A stretch of 64,000 nt of DNA from Sphingobium sp. EP60837 (GTDB lineage Bacteria > Pseudomonadota > Alphaproteobacteria > Sphingomonadales > Sphingomonadaceae): positions 128,096 to 192,095 of the forward strand of contig NZ_CP015989.1 of NCBI RefSeq assembly GCF_001658005.1, in the 5' to 3' direction. Below, one piece after another: positions 40,857-50,147 of this stretch. Made by a program: the position numbers and the translations under genes. The notes under the pieces are model-generated. The model ran no database searches. It worked only from the letters and a program-made list of their open reading frames with translations, and was not told the DNA's origin. Position 1 is the first letter of the stretch, and the number at the start of each line of letters is the position of its first letter.

Positions 40857-40873
40857 GTGAGTTTTGGGGTATC
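40857..40873 (+). repeat. Outlying oriV2 iteron
   Basis: GTGAGTTTTGGGGTATC, matching the main iterons at 41455-41590 but about 600 bp upstream. Inverted copies lie at 41351 and 42575. The rest of 40740-40990 shows no gene. Confidence 0.55.
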
Positions 40874-40992
40874 GGCTCACTTTTCGCGGGTCGGCGCGGC
40901 GAGGCGACAAGGATCTACTTTCAGAAAAATCCTGCCCTGGGACGCCCATAGAGCGGCTTAGCACGTTCGACTCTCCCCGACCTATCGAACGC

Positions 40993-41125
40993 CCGAAATG
41001 CCGTCCAGCGGCCCGGAAATCGCACCAGTAGCGACGTTTCCGCCTGCCCTGCCCTCTCGAATAGATCGCTGCCCTATCCGCCTGGCTTTTCTGGAAAGCC
41101 AATTGCGACAGTGGAGCTGGGCGCG
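40993..41125. other. Non-coding block shared with replicon 1
   Basis: Related to 4540-4670, with AGCGGCCCGGAAATCGC, GCGACGTTTCCGCC and the GGCTTTTCTGGAAAGCC hairpin followed by AATTGCGAC. Same position relative to traG and the hairpin array. Role unknown. Confidence 0.55.
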
Positions 41126-41173
41126 GTGCTGGAAGGTTGGGCGCTACGGTGCGACTAATCTCCCTTTATAATT

Positions 41174-41296
41174 AAAAGCGTGCCGGCGAAGCCGGCTCAT
41201 CATGGGGGATGCCGGGTGGGAGGATGGCTTTAGCCATCCGGGGCGGCCGAAGGCCGCGAGCCGGCGGGGGCGAAGCCCCCAAGAGGCGGCGCTTTT
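41174..41296. other. Multi-hairpin structured element next to oriV2
   Basis: Homologue of 4719-4839: closing stem AAAAGCG/CGCTTTT and the same four hairpins. In hairpin 2 (41222-41239) the stem is GGATGGC/GCCATCC with a TTTA loop, against GGATCGC/GCGATCC with AAA in replicon 1. The base-pair swap keeps the helix. It is followed after about 38 bp by the DnaA box. Confidence 0.65.
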
Positions 41297-41333
41297 CTTC
41301 TTCTTCAGCAGCGGCGCGGGATAGCGTGGCGAG

Positions 41334-41342
41334 TTATCCACA
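41334..41342 (+). promoter_or_regulatory. DnaA box of oriV2
   Basis: Perfect TTATCCACA, followed by an AT-rich stretch (about 41375-41400) and the iterons. Confidence 0.75.
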
Positions 41343-41350
41343 GACGAACC

Positions 41351-41365
41351 TACCCCAAAGCTCAC
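41351..41365 (-). repeat. Inverted outlying iteron of oriV2
   Basis: Minus-strand GTGAGCTTTGGGGTA, directly after the DnaA box, opposite to the main array. Confidence 0.5.
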
Positions 41366-41454
41366 CGTTCGCGTTCTGATTCAAAGATTCTTCTTAGATT
41401 CAAGATTCAGGGTGCCTCAAACCCGCAGAAAACCTAGAGAAATGGCCTCGAAAA

Positions 41455-41590
41455 GTGAGTGTTGGGGTCGAGTCGCGTGAGTTTTCGGGTAGCCTTCGGT
41501 GAGCTTTGGGGTCGGTAAAGGTGAGTGTTGGGGTCGAGTCCGGTGAGTGTTGGGGTATGGGCATTTTCATCGGTGAGTTTTGGGGTATCC
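41455..41590 (+). repeat. oriV2 iterons (6 repeats of GTGAGTGTTGGGGT type)
   Basis: Copies start at 41455, 41477, 41499, 41521, 41543 and 41573: four exact 22-bp intervals and a last one of 30 bp. They are the predicted binding sites of the Rep protein coded just downstream. Different sequence and spacing from oriV1, so the two origins should be independently controlled. Confidence 0.85.
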
Positions 41591-41656
41591 CCTCCCTATG
41601 GTCGAACGGCGAGCTTTAAGAATTGCCTAGCTCACTTTAATTGCTAAGGTGAGCGC

Positions 41657-42569
41657 ATGAATCATGCAACCTCACCTGTAAATGGCGGAAAGGCAAAGGT
41701 TGCCCTGGACGGCGACACCGCTCTGACCCTCGCGCAAAAGGGACGCGGCAATCCCTTTGATCCCGCCAATTATGGAGAAATTGTCAAACCCGGCGAGCTG
41801 GTCGATATTGTCGAGCTGTCCCCCCCTCACCCTCGCCGATCGGCGAATCTATAACCTGCTGATCGCCAACGCCTGGGAGCGGATCGGCGAGCCGGTCATC
41901 CACCGCATCCCGAAAAGCGCGCTCAAAGGCACGCACCAGGGCAATGAGCGCATAGAAAGCTCGCTGCTGCGCCTGATGGGCACCATCGCGATCGTCACGA
42001 TCCGCAAGGGCGGCAAGAGCTTTAAGCGCCGCGTCCAGCTTCTCGGCCCCAGCGATGAAAGCCTCGAAAAAGACGGGTTCCTGCATTACCGCATCCCCGA
42101 AGAACTGATTGAGATTTTGCGTAACAGCGAGGTCTATGCCCGCCTCAAGACGCAAGTGATGTATTGTTTCGAGTCGAAATACGCGCTCTGCCTCTATGAA
42201 ATGATCGAGCGCCGTATCGGCCTCGAATACAAGCAAAGCGAGGAGTTCACTATCGCGGAGCTGCGCGGCCTGCTCAACGTGCCGGAAGGCAAGTTGGAAC
42301 GCTTCGCCGATTTCAACAAATACTGCCTCAAGGTCGCTCAAGAGGAAATCAACAAGCTCTGCCCCTTCTGGGTCGAGTTCACCCCGATCAAGAAGGGCCG
42401 CAAGGTCGAGCGGGTTTCGATGATGTGGCTTCCCAAGACCATGAGCGGCCGTCGCGACGCGCAAAACCTGATCGACCAGCATAGCATTGTGCGGCGGGCG
42501 AAGCTGCGCGGAGACATACCCGAAATGCCGGTGCTGGTGGATTTCAGCGCGCCAGCGGCCCAAAGGTGA
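41657..42569 (+). pseudogene. rep: Rep_3-like replication initiator, apparent frameshift
   Basis: Winged-helix initiator for oriV2. The frame starting at ATG 41657 (MNHATSPVNGGKAKVALDGD) breaks at a run of seven Cs (41820-41826). With six Cs it would read ...VELSPLTLADRRIYNLL... and continue to 42569, giving about 303 residues. The downstream frame contains the initiator core (RIESSLLRLMGTIAIVTIRK, ALCLYEMIERRIGLEYKQSE, KLERFADFNKYCLKVAQEEI). Either replicon 2 is replication-defective or the extra C is a sequence error. An inverted iteron lies 6 bp after the stop. Confidence 0.75.
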
Positions 42570-42574
42570 GGCCC

Positions 42575-42589
42575 TACCCCAAAACTCAC
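42575..42589 (-). repeat. Inverted outlying iteron after rep
   Basis: Minus-strand GTGAGTTTTGGGGTA, just past the rep stop codon. Together with 41351 it brackets oriV2-rep in opposite orientation. Confidence 0.5.
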
Positions 42590-42673
42590 TTTTCGCGCGC
42601 TGCGCCTGCCTAGCCTGCGACGCCCATCTCCTCGCCGGCCCTATCGGGGGCGTTTGCGGGAGGGGGCGGAATC

Positions 42674-42958
42674 CTACGCTAAGGATTTGGGCCAGCGATA
42701 TTCCCCGGTTAGATTGATGTGTTCCCATCCCAACGGCGAGACGTGGGCGAGTAGATCAGGCTCGATATGGGTACCGCTGGCGGCCCGGGTATTGACGACC
42801 TCGCCGAGCTTCATGGTGTTCCAGAATATGATGATGGCGGCGAGCAGGTTCATTCCGGCGATGCGATAGTGCTGGCCTTCGCCGGATCGATCCCGGATTT
42901 CACCTCGGCGGTGGAAGCTGATGGCGCGCTTTAGGGCGTGGTGGGCCTCACCCTTGTT
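42674..42958 (-). pseudogene. tnpA: Tn3-family transposase C-terminal fragment
   Basis: About 94 residues (WANKGEAHHALKRAISFHRR ... SPLGWEHINLTGEYRWPKSL), the end of TnpA of the outer transposon. It is joined at about 42959 to the tnpR 3' region of another element. Confidence 0.8.
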
Positions 42959-43021
42959 GGCCCAGTCGGCCCGAAGCTGCGATTTTGGCCATGTTGAAGA
43001 ACAAAGATTGAACATGGCGAT

Positions 43022-43540
43022 CTACCAGGCTCGCTCTTGTCCTCCAATCTCGTAAACATCGGTCTCGATCGAGCACCTGTAGCTCTCTGCGATGTTGAAC
43101 ATCTCTGTCTGGAGAGATGCGATCTCATCATCGAGGCTGACGCCATCGGCACCCTGATCATAGGCGACGGTCAGCGTGTAATCGCAGTTCCCGGTCTTTT
43201 GCATCTGGTAATCCCGCTCCAGCATCGCCTCAATGCGCTCGCGAGCGGGCTTTCTGCCACGACCATGCTTGTTGAAGTTCTCGATGGTCAGATGCAGGGC
43301 GATGGTGACAGAAGGCGGCTTTTCCGGCAGCCCGATCCTTGAAGGAATGACGTCAAGCGCCCGATAGACGGTCATTCTTGAGATCTTGAGGTCGCGCGCG
43401 ACGCTGGCCTTGCTCGCGCCGGCGGTGATCCGGCGTCGGATTTCATCGTCATCGATGTTTTTCTTCCGGCCTTTGTAGACGCCTTCGGCGCGCGCCGCCT
43501 CGATCCCGGCGCGCTGCCGGTCCTTGATGAACGTCAGTTC
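43022..43540 (-). pseudogene. tnpR: Tn3-family resolvase, 5' part removed by IS6100
   Basis: C-terminal ~172 residues, identical in sequence to the corresponding part of the resolvase at 11569-12435 (582 bp shared: 11506-12087 and 42959-43540). The catalytic serine region is lost at the IS6100 edge. Confidence 0.85.
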
Positions 43541-44050
43541 GGCTCTGTTGCAAAAATCGTGAAGCTTGAGCATGCTTGGCGGAGATTGGACGGACGGAAC
43601 GATGACGGATTTCAAGTGGCGCCATTTCCAGGGTGATGTGATCCTGTGGGCGGTGCGCTGGTATTGTCGCTATCCGATCAGCTATCGCGACCTTGAGGAA
43701 ATGCTGGCGGAACGCGGCATTTCGGTCGACCATACGACGATCTATCGCTGGGTCCAGTGCTACGCCCCGGAGATGGAGAAGCGGCTGCGCTGGTTCTGGC
43801 GGCGTGGCTTTGATCCGAGCTGGCGCCTGGATGAAACCTACGTCAAGGTGCGGGGCAAGTGGACCTACCTGTACCGGGCAGTCGACAAGCGGGGCGACAC
43901 GATCGATTTCTACCTGTCGCCGACCCGCAGCGCCAAGGCAGCGAAGCGGTTCCTGGGCAAGGCCCTGCGAGGCCTGAAGCACTGGGAAAAGCCTGCCACG
44001 CTCAATACCGACAAAGCGCCGAGCTATGGTGCAGCGATCACCGAATTGAA
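43541..44050 (+). mobile_element. IS6100: IS6100 copy 3, left part (interrupted)
   Basis: First 510 bp of IS6100, including the terminal repeat. The remaining 370 bp resume at 47837. Removing the inserted transposon and one copy of its TTGAA duplication restores an exact 880-bp element. Confidence 0.95.
43602..44050 (+). pseudogene. tnp6100: IS6100 transposase, N-terminal part
   Basis: Residues 1 to about 150 (through ITELK), then broken by the transposon at 44051. The rest lies at 47832-48152. Confidence 0.9.
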
Positions 44051-44083
44051 GGGGTGACTGCACGAAAGTGACTTATCTGCACG

Positions 44084-44677
44084 CTAAGAGCGAACGGACC
44101 GGGAACGCTGGGACTTTGTGTTCTTCTCCGTGGCTTCGAGGGCTTTGTAGAGGGCGGTTTTGCCGATCTTGAGGCGCGCGGCGGCCTCGCGAACTGTGAG
44201 GCCGGAAGCGATATGTTCGCGCGCCTTGCGGAGCTTGTCAGGTGTGACCACTGGCCGCCGCCCACCGGGGCGACCTCGCTCGCGAGCGGCCTTGAGGCCT
44301 GCATGGGTGCGCTCCCGGATCAGATCGCGCTCAAACTGGGCAAGCGAGCCGAAGATGTTGAACACCAGCATCCCGCCCGAAGTGGTGGTGTCGATGTTCT
44401 CGGTGAGCGAGCGGAACCCGATACCTCGCGTCGCTAGCTCGCCGACCTTCTCAATCAGATGGCTCATCGAGCGCCCAAGACGGTCGAGTTTCCAAACCAC
44501 CAGCGTGTCGCCGCTGCGCAGATAGGCGAGCGCCTCGGCCAGGCCGGGCCGATCGGCTTTTGCACCAGATGCGTGATCGTCGAATATCCGGTCGCACCCG
44601 GCCGCGTTCAGCGCGTCGAGCTGGAGTGAGAGCTTCTGGTCTGCCGTCGAGACGCGCGCATAGCCGATCAACGCCAC
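44084..44677 (-). CDS. tnpR: Tn3-family resolvase
   Basis: 197 residues from a GTG ([20 protein letters not shown]); a longer frame starts at 44758. Catalytic serine in RVST, then [40 protein letters not shown] and the helix-turn-helix [20 protein letters not shown]. It resolves cointegrates at the adjacent res site. Complete. Confidence 0.9.
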   Translation of the reverse strand: MALIGYARVSTADQKLSLQLDALNAAGCDRIFDDHASGAKADRPGLAEALAYLRSGDTLVVWKLDRLGRSMSHLIEKVGELATRGIGFRSLTENIDTTTSGGMLVFNIFGSLAQFERDLIRERTHAGLKAARERGRPGGRRPVVTPDKLRKAREHIASGLTVREAAARLKIGKTALYKALEATEKNTKSQRSRSVRS

Positions 44678-44816
44678 ATGCAGCCCAATCCTGTCCGTTT
44701 TCCCATCATTATCTGATCTTGTCCGAATCGCCGTTATAGGTCCAGAGTTAACGGACATATTCCTGCTGGCCGCCAGAGGACCGTCTGACGGACACGCAAA
44801 GCGAAGGAGATGATGC
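44678..44816. promoter_or_regulatory. res site / divergent promoters of the transposon
   Basis: Contains repeated half-sites TGTCCG and CGGACA (for example TTGTCCGAATCG and TTAACGGACATATT, and TGACGGACACGC near the tnpA start), the pattern of resolvase binding subsites. Confidence 0.6.
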
Positions 44817-47774
44817 TTGGCGAGACGGCGACTGGTGAGCCTGGAAATCTGGGCGAGGCATTATGGCGCGCCGCTCGATGAGCGCGAGATCGCGCGTCAT
44901 TATACGCTGACCAGCGACGACCTGGAAATTGTCGGCCGCCGTCGCGGCGATGCCACCCGGCTCGGCTATGCGATGCTCATGCTATATATGAGATGGCCTG
45001 GCCGTGCGCTGGAAGCGGGCGAAGTCCCGCCCGCTCCTGTGCTCGCCTATGTGGCGCAGCAACTCGGCGTCGCGCCGGCAGCCTTCGCGGATTATGCCCA
45101 TCGGGACCAGACCCGTCGCGAGCATCTCGTCGAAATCCGACGATCGCACGGGTTCAGGATTTTTGACCGCAACGCTTTCCGTGAAGTTGTCGCCTTCTCG
45201 GTCCCAATCGCGCAGACCATCATACACCCCGGCCAGATGGCAGACGTCATCGTCGATGAACTCCGGCGCCTGCAGATCCTCCTGCCTTCTCCGTCGATTC
45301 TCGAAGCGGTGCTGCGGCGGGCGCGCCAGCAAGCCGAACAGCTTACCTATGAAGTGCTCACGAATGGCCTGCTGCCTGACACCCTTCAGGGCCTGGACGA
45401 TTTGCTGGCCCGACGACCGGGGCAGGTCGCGACATGGCTATCCTGGATGCGCAATGCGCCACAATCGCCGGCAGCGCGCAACATCCTGCGCCTGATCGAA
45501 CGGCTCGCCTATATCCGCGCGCTGGGCCTCGATCGCGCCCGTGCCGACATGATCCCGGCTTTGACTTTTGACAGGCTGGCGGACGAAGGCAGCCGCATCA
45601 CACCCCAGCACCTTGGCGAACTCAATGCCCTGCGCCGCCATGCGACGCTGGCGGCAACCGGCATCCGGCTTGAGGAAAGCCTGACCGACGCCACCCTGAC
45701 GATGTTCGACAAGCTGTTGGGCAGCATGGCGCGCCGCGCCGAGAACCGGACCCGCGACAAAGCCCTCAAGACGGTGCGCGAGTTGCAAGGCCACCTCCGG
45801 ACGCTCACGGGGTCTTGCCGCCTCCTCATCGACGCGCGCAGCAAGGGCGTGGATTCTCTGGCGCAGATCGAGGCGCTGGACTGGCAGCACTTCGCCGTGG
45901 CCGTCGAGCAGGCCGAAGTGCTCGGGCGACCGGAAACCGTCGATCGCACCGCCGAATTGATCGAGCGGCATCGGACGGTGAAGCTCTTTGTCGGCGCTTT
46001 TCTCAACGCCTTCGAGTTTCGCGGCGCCGGCGCGGTTCAGGGGCTCCTGTCAGCGCTGGCCATCATCGCGGAGCTATATCGGACCGGCAAACGGCGCTTG
46101 CCTGATCGCGTGCCGCTACGCTTTGTGCCGCCCGCATGGCGCCCGTTCGTCCTGCGGGATGGCATCGTTGATCGTGCCGCTTATGAACTATGCGCCTTGT
46201 CGCAACTACGCGAGCGGTTGCGAGCCGGGGATATATGGGTCGCGGGAAGCCGGCAGTTTCGCGATTTCGACAGCTATCTCATACCGCCGGCGACCTTTGC
46301 GGCGCTGCGCGAGAAGGGGCCGTTGCCGCTCGCCATCGAAACGGATTTCGAGCGCCATATCGAGGAACGGCGCACCAGGCTCGACACGGCGATCGAGCAG
46401 GTAACGGTCCTTGCACGGCAAGGGGAGCTGCCCCAGGTTAAGCTTGACGAAAACGGTCTCATCATCTCGCCGCTGAAGGCGGCAACACCGCCCGCCACCG
46501 AGATTGCCCGTCGCGCCGCCTATGATCGACTGCCGCGCGTGAAGATCACCGATCTTCTGCTGGAGGTCGATGCCTGGACCGGGTTCAGCGAATGCTTCAT
46601 CCATCGTCGTTCGGGCCGGGAAGCCGACGATCGCAATGCGCTGCTCACGGTCATCCTCGCCGATGGCATCAATCTCGGCCTCACACGCATGGCGGAAACC
46701 TGCCGGGGCGCAAGTCTGCGTCAGCTCGCCCATCTTCACGACTGGCACATCAGCGAAGCCGCCTATGGCGAAGCGTTGGGAAGGCTGATCGACGCCCATC
46801 GCGCCATGCCGCTCGCCGCGCTGTGGGGAGACGGCACCACTTCGTCGAGCGACGGACAGCAATTTCATGCCGGGGGCCGTGGGGCCGCGATCGGCGACAT
46901 CAACGCGCGCAGCGGCAACGAACCAGGCGTTGCCTTCTACACCCATGTCTCGGATCGATATGACCCCTTCGCAAGTCGGGTGATCGCGGCGACCGCTGGC
47001 GAAGCGCCCTATGTGCTGGATGGCTTGCTGTATCACCAGACCGGCCTGACGATCGAGGAGCACTACACCGATACGGGCGGGGCATCGGACCATGTGTTCG
47101 GCCTCATGCCCTTCTTCGGCTACCGCTTCGCGCCGCGCCTGCGCGACATCAAGGAGCGTCGTTTACACCTCCTTCCCGGCCAAGAATCCGGCCCCTTGCT
47201 TCCCGGCATGACGGCCGAACCGATCGCATTGGGTCATGTCGCGGCGCATTGGGACGAACTGCTGCGGTTCGCCACGTCGATCCGCACCGGCACCGTCACT
47301 GCTTCGGCAATGCTGCGCCGCTTGTCCGCCTATCCGCGACAGAACGGACTGGCCCTCGCACTACGCGAGCTGGGCCGCCTCGAACGCTCCATTTTCATGC
47401 TCGACTGGCTGCGCGACATCGACCTGCGCCGGCGCACCCAGGCGGGCCTCAACAAAGGCGAAGCCCGCAACGCGCTCGCCCGCGCGCTCTTCTTCAACCA
47501 GCTCGGCGAACTGCGCGATCGTCGGTTCGAGAACCAGACCTATCGCGCCTCCGGCCTCAACCTGCTCGTCGCCGCCATCATCTTGTGGAACACTCGCTAT
47601 CTCGAAATGGCGCTGGCGGACATCGGCACAGCCGACGAAATCGCACGCCACATCGCGCCATTGGGCTGGGAGCATATCTCGCTGACCGGTGACTATAGCT
47701 GGAATGTTGAAGATCAACCCGATCCGGACGCCTTGCGACCGCTGCGCGCCGTCAACTCCCTACTTGCCGCGTGA
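44817..47774 (+). CDS. tnpA: Tn3-family transposase
   Basis: 985 residues from a TTG after GAAGGAGA, close to the family length. The N-terminal DNA-binding region is intact ([20 protein letters not shown]). The C-terminal DDE core includes [20 protein letters not shown] with the first Asp and [20 protein letters not shown] with the second, and the family ending [16 protein letters not shown]. Complete and probably active. Confidence 0.95.
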   Translation: MARRRLVSLEIWARHYGAPLDEREIARHYTLTSDDLEIVGRRRGDATRLGYAMLMLYMRWPGRALEAGEVPPAPVLAYVAQQLGVAPAAFADYAHRDQTRREHLVEIRRSHGFRIFDRNAFREVVAFSVPIAQTIIHPGQMADVIVDELRRLQILLPSPSILEAVLRRARQQAEQLTYEVLTNGLLPDTLQGLDDLLARRPGQVATWLSWMRNAPQSPAARNILRLIERLAYIRALGLDRARADMIPALTFDRLADEGSRITPQHLGELNALRRHATLAATGIRLEESLTDATLTMFDKLLGSMARRAENRTRDKALKTVRELQGHLRTLTGSCRLLIDARSKGVDSLAQIEALDWQHFAVAVEQAEVLGRPETVDRTAELIERHRTVKLFVGAFLNAFEFRGAGAVQGLLSALAIIAELYRTGKRRLPDRVPLRFVPPAWRPFVLRDGIVDRAAYELCALSQLRERLRAGDIWVAGSRQFRDFDSYLIPPATFAALREKGPLPLAIETDFERHIEERRTRLDTAIEQVTVLARQGELPQVKLDENGLIISPLKAATPPATEIARRAAYDRLPRVKITDLLLEVDAWTGFSECFIHRRSGREADDRNALLTVILADGINLGLTRMAETCRGASLRQLAHLHDWHISEAAYGEALGRLIDAHRAMPLAALWGDGTTSSSDGQQFHAGGRGAAIGDINARSGNEPGVAFYTHVSDRYDPFASRVIAATAGEAPYVLDGLLYHQTGLTIEEHYTDTGGASDHVFGLMPFFGYRFAPRLRDIKERRLHLLPGQESGPLLPGMTAEPIALGHVAAHWDELLRFATSIRTGTVTASAMLRRLSAYPRQNGLALALRELGRLERSIFMLDWLRDIDLRRRTQAGLNKGEARNALARALFFNQLGELRDRRFENQTYRASGLNLLVAAIILWNTRYLEMALADIGTADEIARHIAPLGWEHISLTGDYSWNVEDQPDPDALRPLRAVNSLLAA

Positions 47775-47831
47775 CGTTCGCTATCCGTTCGCCCTTTCCG
47801 TGCAGATACGTCACTTTCGTGTAGTCACCCC

Positions 47832-48152
47832 TTGAAGCGCGAAGGAAAGCTGGACCGGGAGACGGCCCACCGGCAGGTGAAGTATCTCAATAACGTGATC
47901 GAGGCCGATCACGGAAAGCTCAAGATACTGATCAAGCCGGTGCGCGGTTTCAAATCGATCCCCACGGCCTATGCCACGATCAAGGGATTCGAAGTCATGC
48001 GAGCCCTGCGCAAAGGACAGGCTCGCCCCTGGTGCCTGCAGCCCGGCATCAGGGGCGAGGTGCGCCTTGTGGAGAGAGCTTTTGGCATTGGGCCCTCGGC
48101 GCTGACGGAGGCCATGGGCATGCTCAACCACCATTTCGCAGCAGCCGCCTGA
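47832..48152 (+). pseudogene. tnp6100: IS6100 transposase, C-terminal part
   Basis: Residues from about 150 to 254 ([20 protein letters not shown] ... [10 protein letters not shown]), including catalytic Glu172. Separated from its N-terminal half by the transposon. Confidence 0.9.
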
Positions 48153-48206
48153 TCGGCGCAGAGCGACAGCCTACCTCTGACTGCCGCCAATCTTTGCAAC
48201 AGAGCC
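47837..48206 (+). mobile_element. IS6100: IS6100 copy 3, right part
   Basis: The last 370 bp, ending in the terminal repeat TTTGCAACAGAGCC. To the right it truncates a resolvase gene. Confidence 0.95.
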
Positions 48207-48548
48207 CTCACCGGCAAGGGCGCGCAGATCGACACCACGACGCCATCGGGCCGGATGGTGTTCGGCATTTTTGCCACACTGGCGGAGTTTGAGCGGGATA
48301 TGATCCGCGAGCGCACCATGGCTGGCCTGGCCGCTGCCCGCGCGCGGGGACGCAAGGGTGGCCGCAAGTTCGCCCTCTCCAAGGCCCAGGTGCGGCTCGC
48401 TCAGGCTGCTATGGCCCAACGCGACACGTCCGTTTCCGACCTCTGCAAGGAACTCGGGATCGAGCGCGTCACTCTCTACCGCTATGTCGGTCCCAACGGG
48501 GAACTCCGGGATTACGGTCAGCGCGTGCTTGCTGCCAAAACGCGATGA
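48207..48548 (+). pseudogene. tnpR: Resolvase C-terminal fragment of the outer transposon
   Basis: About 113 residues (GKGAQIDTTTPSGRMVFGIF, LAEFERDMIRERTMAGLAAA, SVSDLCKELGIERVTLYRYV). The N-terminus is removed by IS6100. The stop overlaps the start of the acetyltransferase (CGATGATG), so the two were coupled. Confidence 0.85.
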
Positions 48549-49075
48549 TGATGACGGGAGCCCCGATCAAACTTACCCAAGCGGACGCCGCAGACGTTGC
48601 AGACCTGTACAACCGTTGCAGCGACTATTTCCTGTTGCAGGACGGGGCCGCGCCCACGCTGGACGATGCTCGCGAGCTTTTCTCCGATGTGCCGCCCGAA
48701 AAGAGCGCCCACAATCAAGCTGTCCTGGGATGGAAGGGGCCTGGCGGCCTATATGCAATCGCGGCCATCCTCCGCGATTATCCGCGTGATGGCACATGGT
48801 ATCTCGGCTTCATGATCGTAGATGCCGCACAGCGTGGTCGTGGCGTCGGACGCTCAATTTACTCGACGGTCGAAAGCTGGGCCGCTGCGAGAGGTGCCAC
48901 AGAGATTCGGTTGGCCGTGCTGGAAGCGAATGAAGCGGCAGAGCGATTTTGGCGTTCTCTCGGCTTCATTGAGTATCGGCGCGTTGGGCCAGACACCTTC
49001 AAAATGCGTAGCCATCGCCGGATAGAACTGAGCCGTCGCCTTTCTGGCGCGACCGTAGAAGGCAGCAACAAGTAA
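48545..49075 (+). CDS. GNAT-family N-acetyltransferase (transposon passenger)
   Basis: 176 residues; three ATGs in a row begin the gene, the first overlapping the resolvase stop. The acetyl-CoA-binding motif AQRGRGVGRSIYSTVESWAA and the following AVLEANEAAERFWRSLGFIE are typical of GNAT enzymes. The substrate is unknown; transfer on a transposon suggests a resistance or detoxification role. It lies directly inside the right end of the outer transposon. Confidence 0.8.
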   Translation: MMMTGAPIKLTQADAADVADLYNRCSDYFLLQDGAAPTLDDARELFSDVPPEKSAHNQAVLGWKGPGGLYAIAAILRDYPRDGTWYLGFMIVDAAQRGRGVGRSIYSTVESWAAARGATEIRLAVLEANEAAERFWRSLGFIEYRRVGPDTFKMRSHRRIELSRRLSGATVEGSNK

Positions 49076-49139
49076 GATCTCGCGCCGGCTATCTGGGCGA
49101 GCTTGGCGTAGGATTCCGCCCCCTCCCGCAAACGCCCCC

Positions 49140-49412
49140 CTATCCCTCGCCAGCATCGAGCGCGCGGCTCACCGTGAACTGAATCCATGCGCTGCGGCTG
49201 ATCCCGCGCCGCTTCGCCGCCGCATCGACCTTCGCCAGCAAAGCGCGATCGAACCGCAACATGACCGGCGACTTGCGCGGCCCGTCCTCGGCCGCCTCCG
49301 TGATCGCCGGCGCTGTCGGTTTCGCGGCACCGGCTATGAAGGCGTCGGCCGCGTCGTCGGTAACGGGCGGCTTGGGCTTGCTATTCGGTTTACGAGCGAT
49401 AGCCATTTTCAT
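49140..49412 (-). CDS. Ribbon-helix-helix partition partner of replicon 2
   Basis: 90 residues. A flexible Ala/Pro-rich N-terminus precedes a ribbon-helix-helix (PVMLRFDRALLAKVDAAAKR, then RGISRSAWIQFTVSRALDAG). It sits downstream of parA2 in the same layout as the replicon 1 pair but is not closely similar. Its stop codon lies in the 5-bp target duplication of the transposon, which therefore did not alter the protein. Confidence 0.7.
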   Translation of the reverse strand: MKMAIARKPNSKPKPPVTDDAADAFIAGAAKPTAPAITEAAEDGPRKSPVMLRFDRALLAKVDAAAKRRGISRSAWIQFTVSRALDAGEG

Positions 49413-49431
49413 TCACTCCGCTATCATTATG

Positions 49432-50067
49432 CTATACAAATACCGCACTGACCAATGCGGCCAGCTCGTCTATCGCCTTGGCGTCGCGCGGGGATTGCTC
49501 GACCACCGCCCTGCCCTCGGCCGCCGCGTTCGGGAACGCTTTGCGGCGCACGATCGACGTGGGCAGCACCTCGATCCCCTCAATATCGCCGATCATCTGC
49601 AAGGCCGCCTCATTGTCGCCGCCCTGCGGGTCCGCGCCGTTGAGGACCGCGACGGCGCGCAGCCCCTCGTTGATCTCGCGCGCCTCGGCCACCAGCGCCG
49701 CCACCTGGTCGAGCGCCCACACGTCAAAGCTGCGCGGCTGCACCGGCACCAGCAGCGTGTCGGCCACGGTGAGCGCGGCGCGCAGCGAGCCGGTATCGCG
49801 TCCGCCTACGTCGATGATGATGTCATCATATTTGGGGGCGAGCTGGCGGACCTGGCTGCGAAGAGCCGCGCCAGTGAGCGCGACGGCGGTATAGCCAGCC
49901 TCGCCAAGCCGCTCGGCGCGCAGCTCCGTGAAGGTAAGGGCGGTTCCCTGCTCGTCGCCGTCCACTAGCAGAAGGTCGCGGCCCGCAAGCGCGCGCGCGA
50001 CCGCGAGGTTCACGGCGAGCGTGGTCTTGCCGACGCCGCCCTTGGTGTTTCCGACCGCCAATATCAT
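49432..50067 (-). CDS. parA: ParA partition ATPase (small type), replicon 2
   Basis: 211 residues. Walker A VGNTKGGVGKTTLAVNL, A' VDGDEQGTAL, Walker B YDDIIIDVGGRDTG. Clearly different from the ParA at 6669-7304, as expected for two compatible partition systems. No phased TATA arrays are seen beside it. Confidence 0.9.
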   Translation of the reverse strand: MILAVGNTKGGVGKTTLAVNLAVARALAGRDLLLVDGDEQGTALTFTELRAERLGEAGYTAVALTGAALRSQVRQLAPKYDDIIIDVGGRDTGSLRAALTVADTLLVPVQPRSFDVWALDQVAALVAEAREINEGLRAVAVLNGADPQGGDNEAALQMIGDIEGIEVLPTSIVRRKAFPNAAAEGRAVVEQSPRDAKAIDELAALVSAVFV

Positions 50068-50147
50068 TCCGCTCTCGCTCCGCTGGCAATGTGCGCGCTA
50101 TATAGCAGCGTTTGTAATGCTAGGCGATATACATTTGATGGCGGCGA

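Larger units (their letters stand above)
44051..47831 (+). mobile_element. Complete Tn3-family transposon (3,781 bp) inside IS6100
   Basis: Ends start GGGGTGACTGCACGAAAGTG and GGGGTGACTACACGAAAGTG, about 38 bp each with few mismatches. They are flanked by a 5-bp duplication TTGAA (44046-44050 and 47832-47836). Contains divergent tnpR and tnpA with res between and no passenger genes. Relic ends of the same element lie at 3489 and 56887. Confidence 0.93.
42646..49139. mobile_element. Composite Tn3-family transposon (Tn5393/Tn163-like ends) with nested insertions
   Basis: Ends start GGGGGCGTTTGCGGGAGGG on both sides, about 38 bp with one mismatch. They are flanked by a 5-bp target duplication CTATC (42641-42645 and 49140-49144). 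The original tnpA and tnpR are truncated. Inside lies an IS6100 that is itself interrupted by a complete second Tn3-family transposon. The passenger gene is a GNAT acetyltransferase at the right end. The insertion separated rep from the partition genes of replicon 2. Confidence 0.85.

Noticed and set aside
41455..41590. 22-bp periodic repeats as a CRISPR or VNTR
   Set aside because: They lie between a DnaA box and a rep gene, the standard iteron position.
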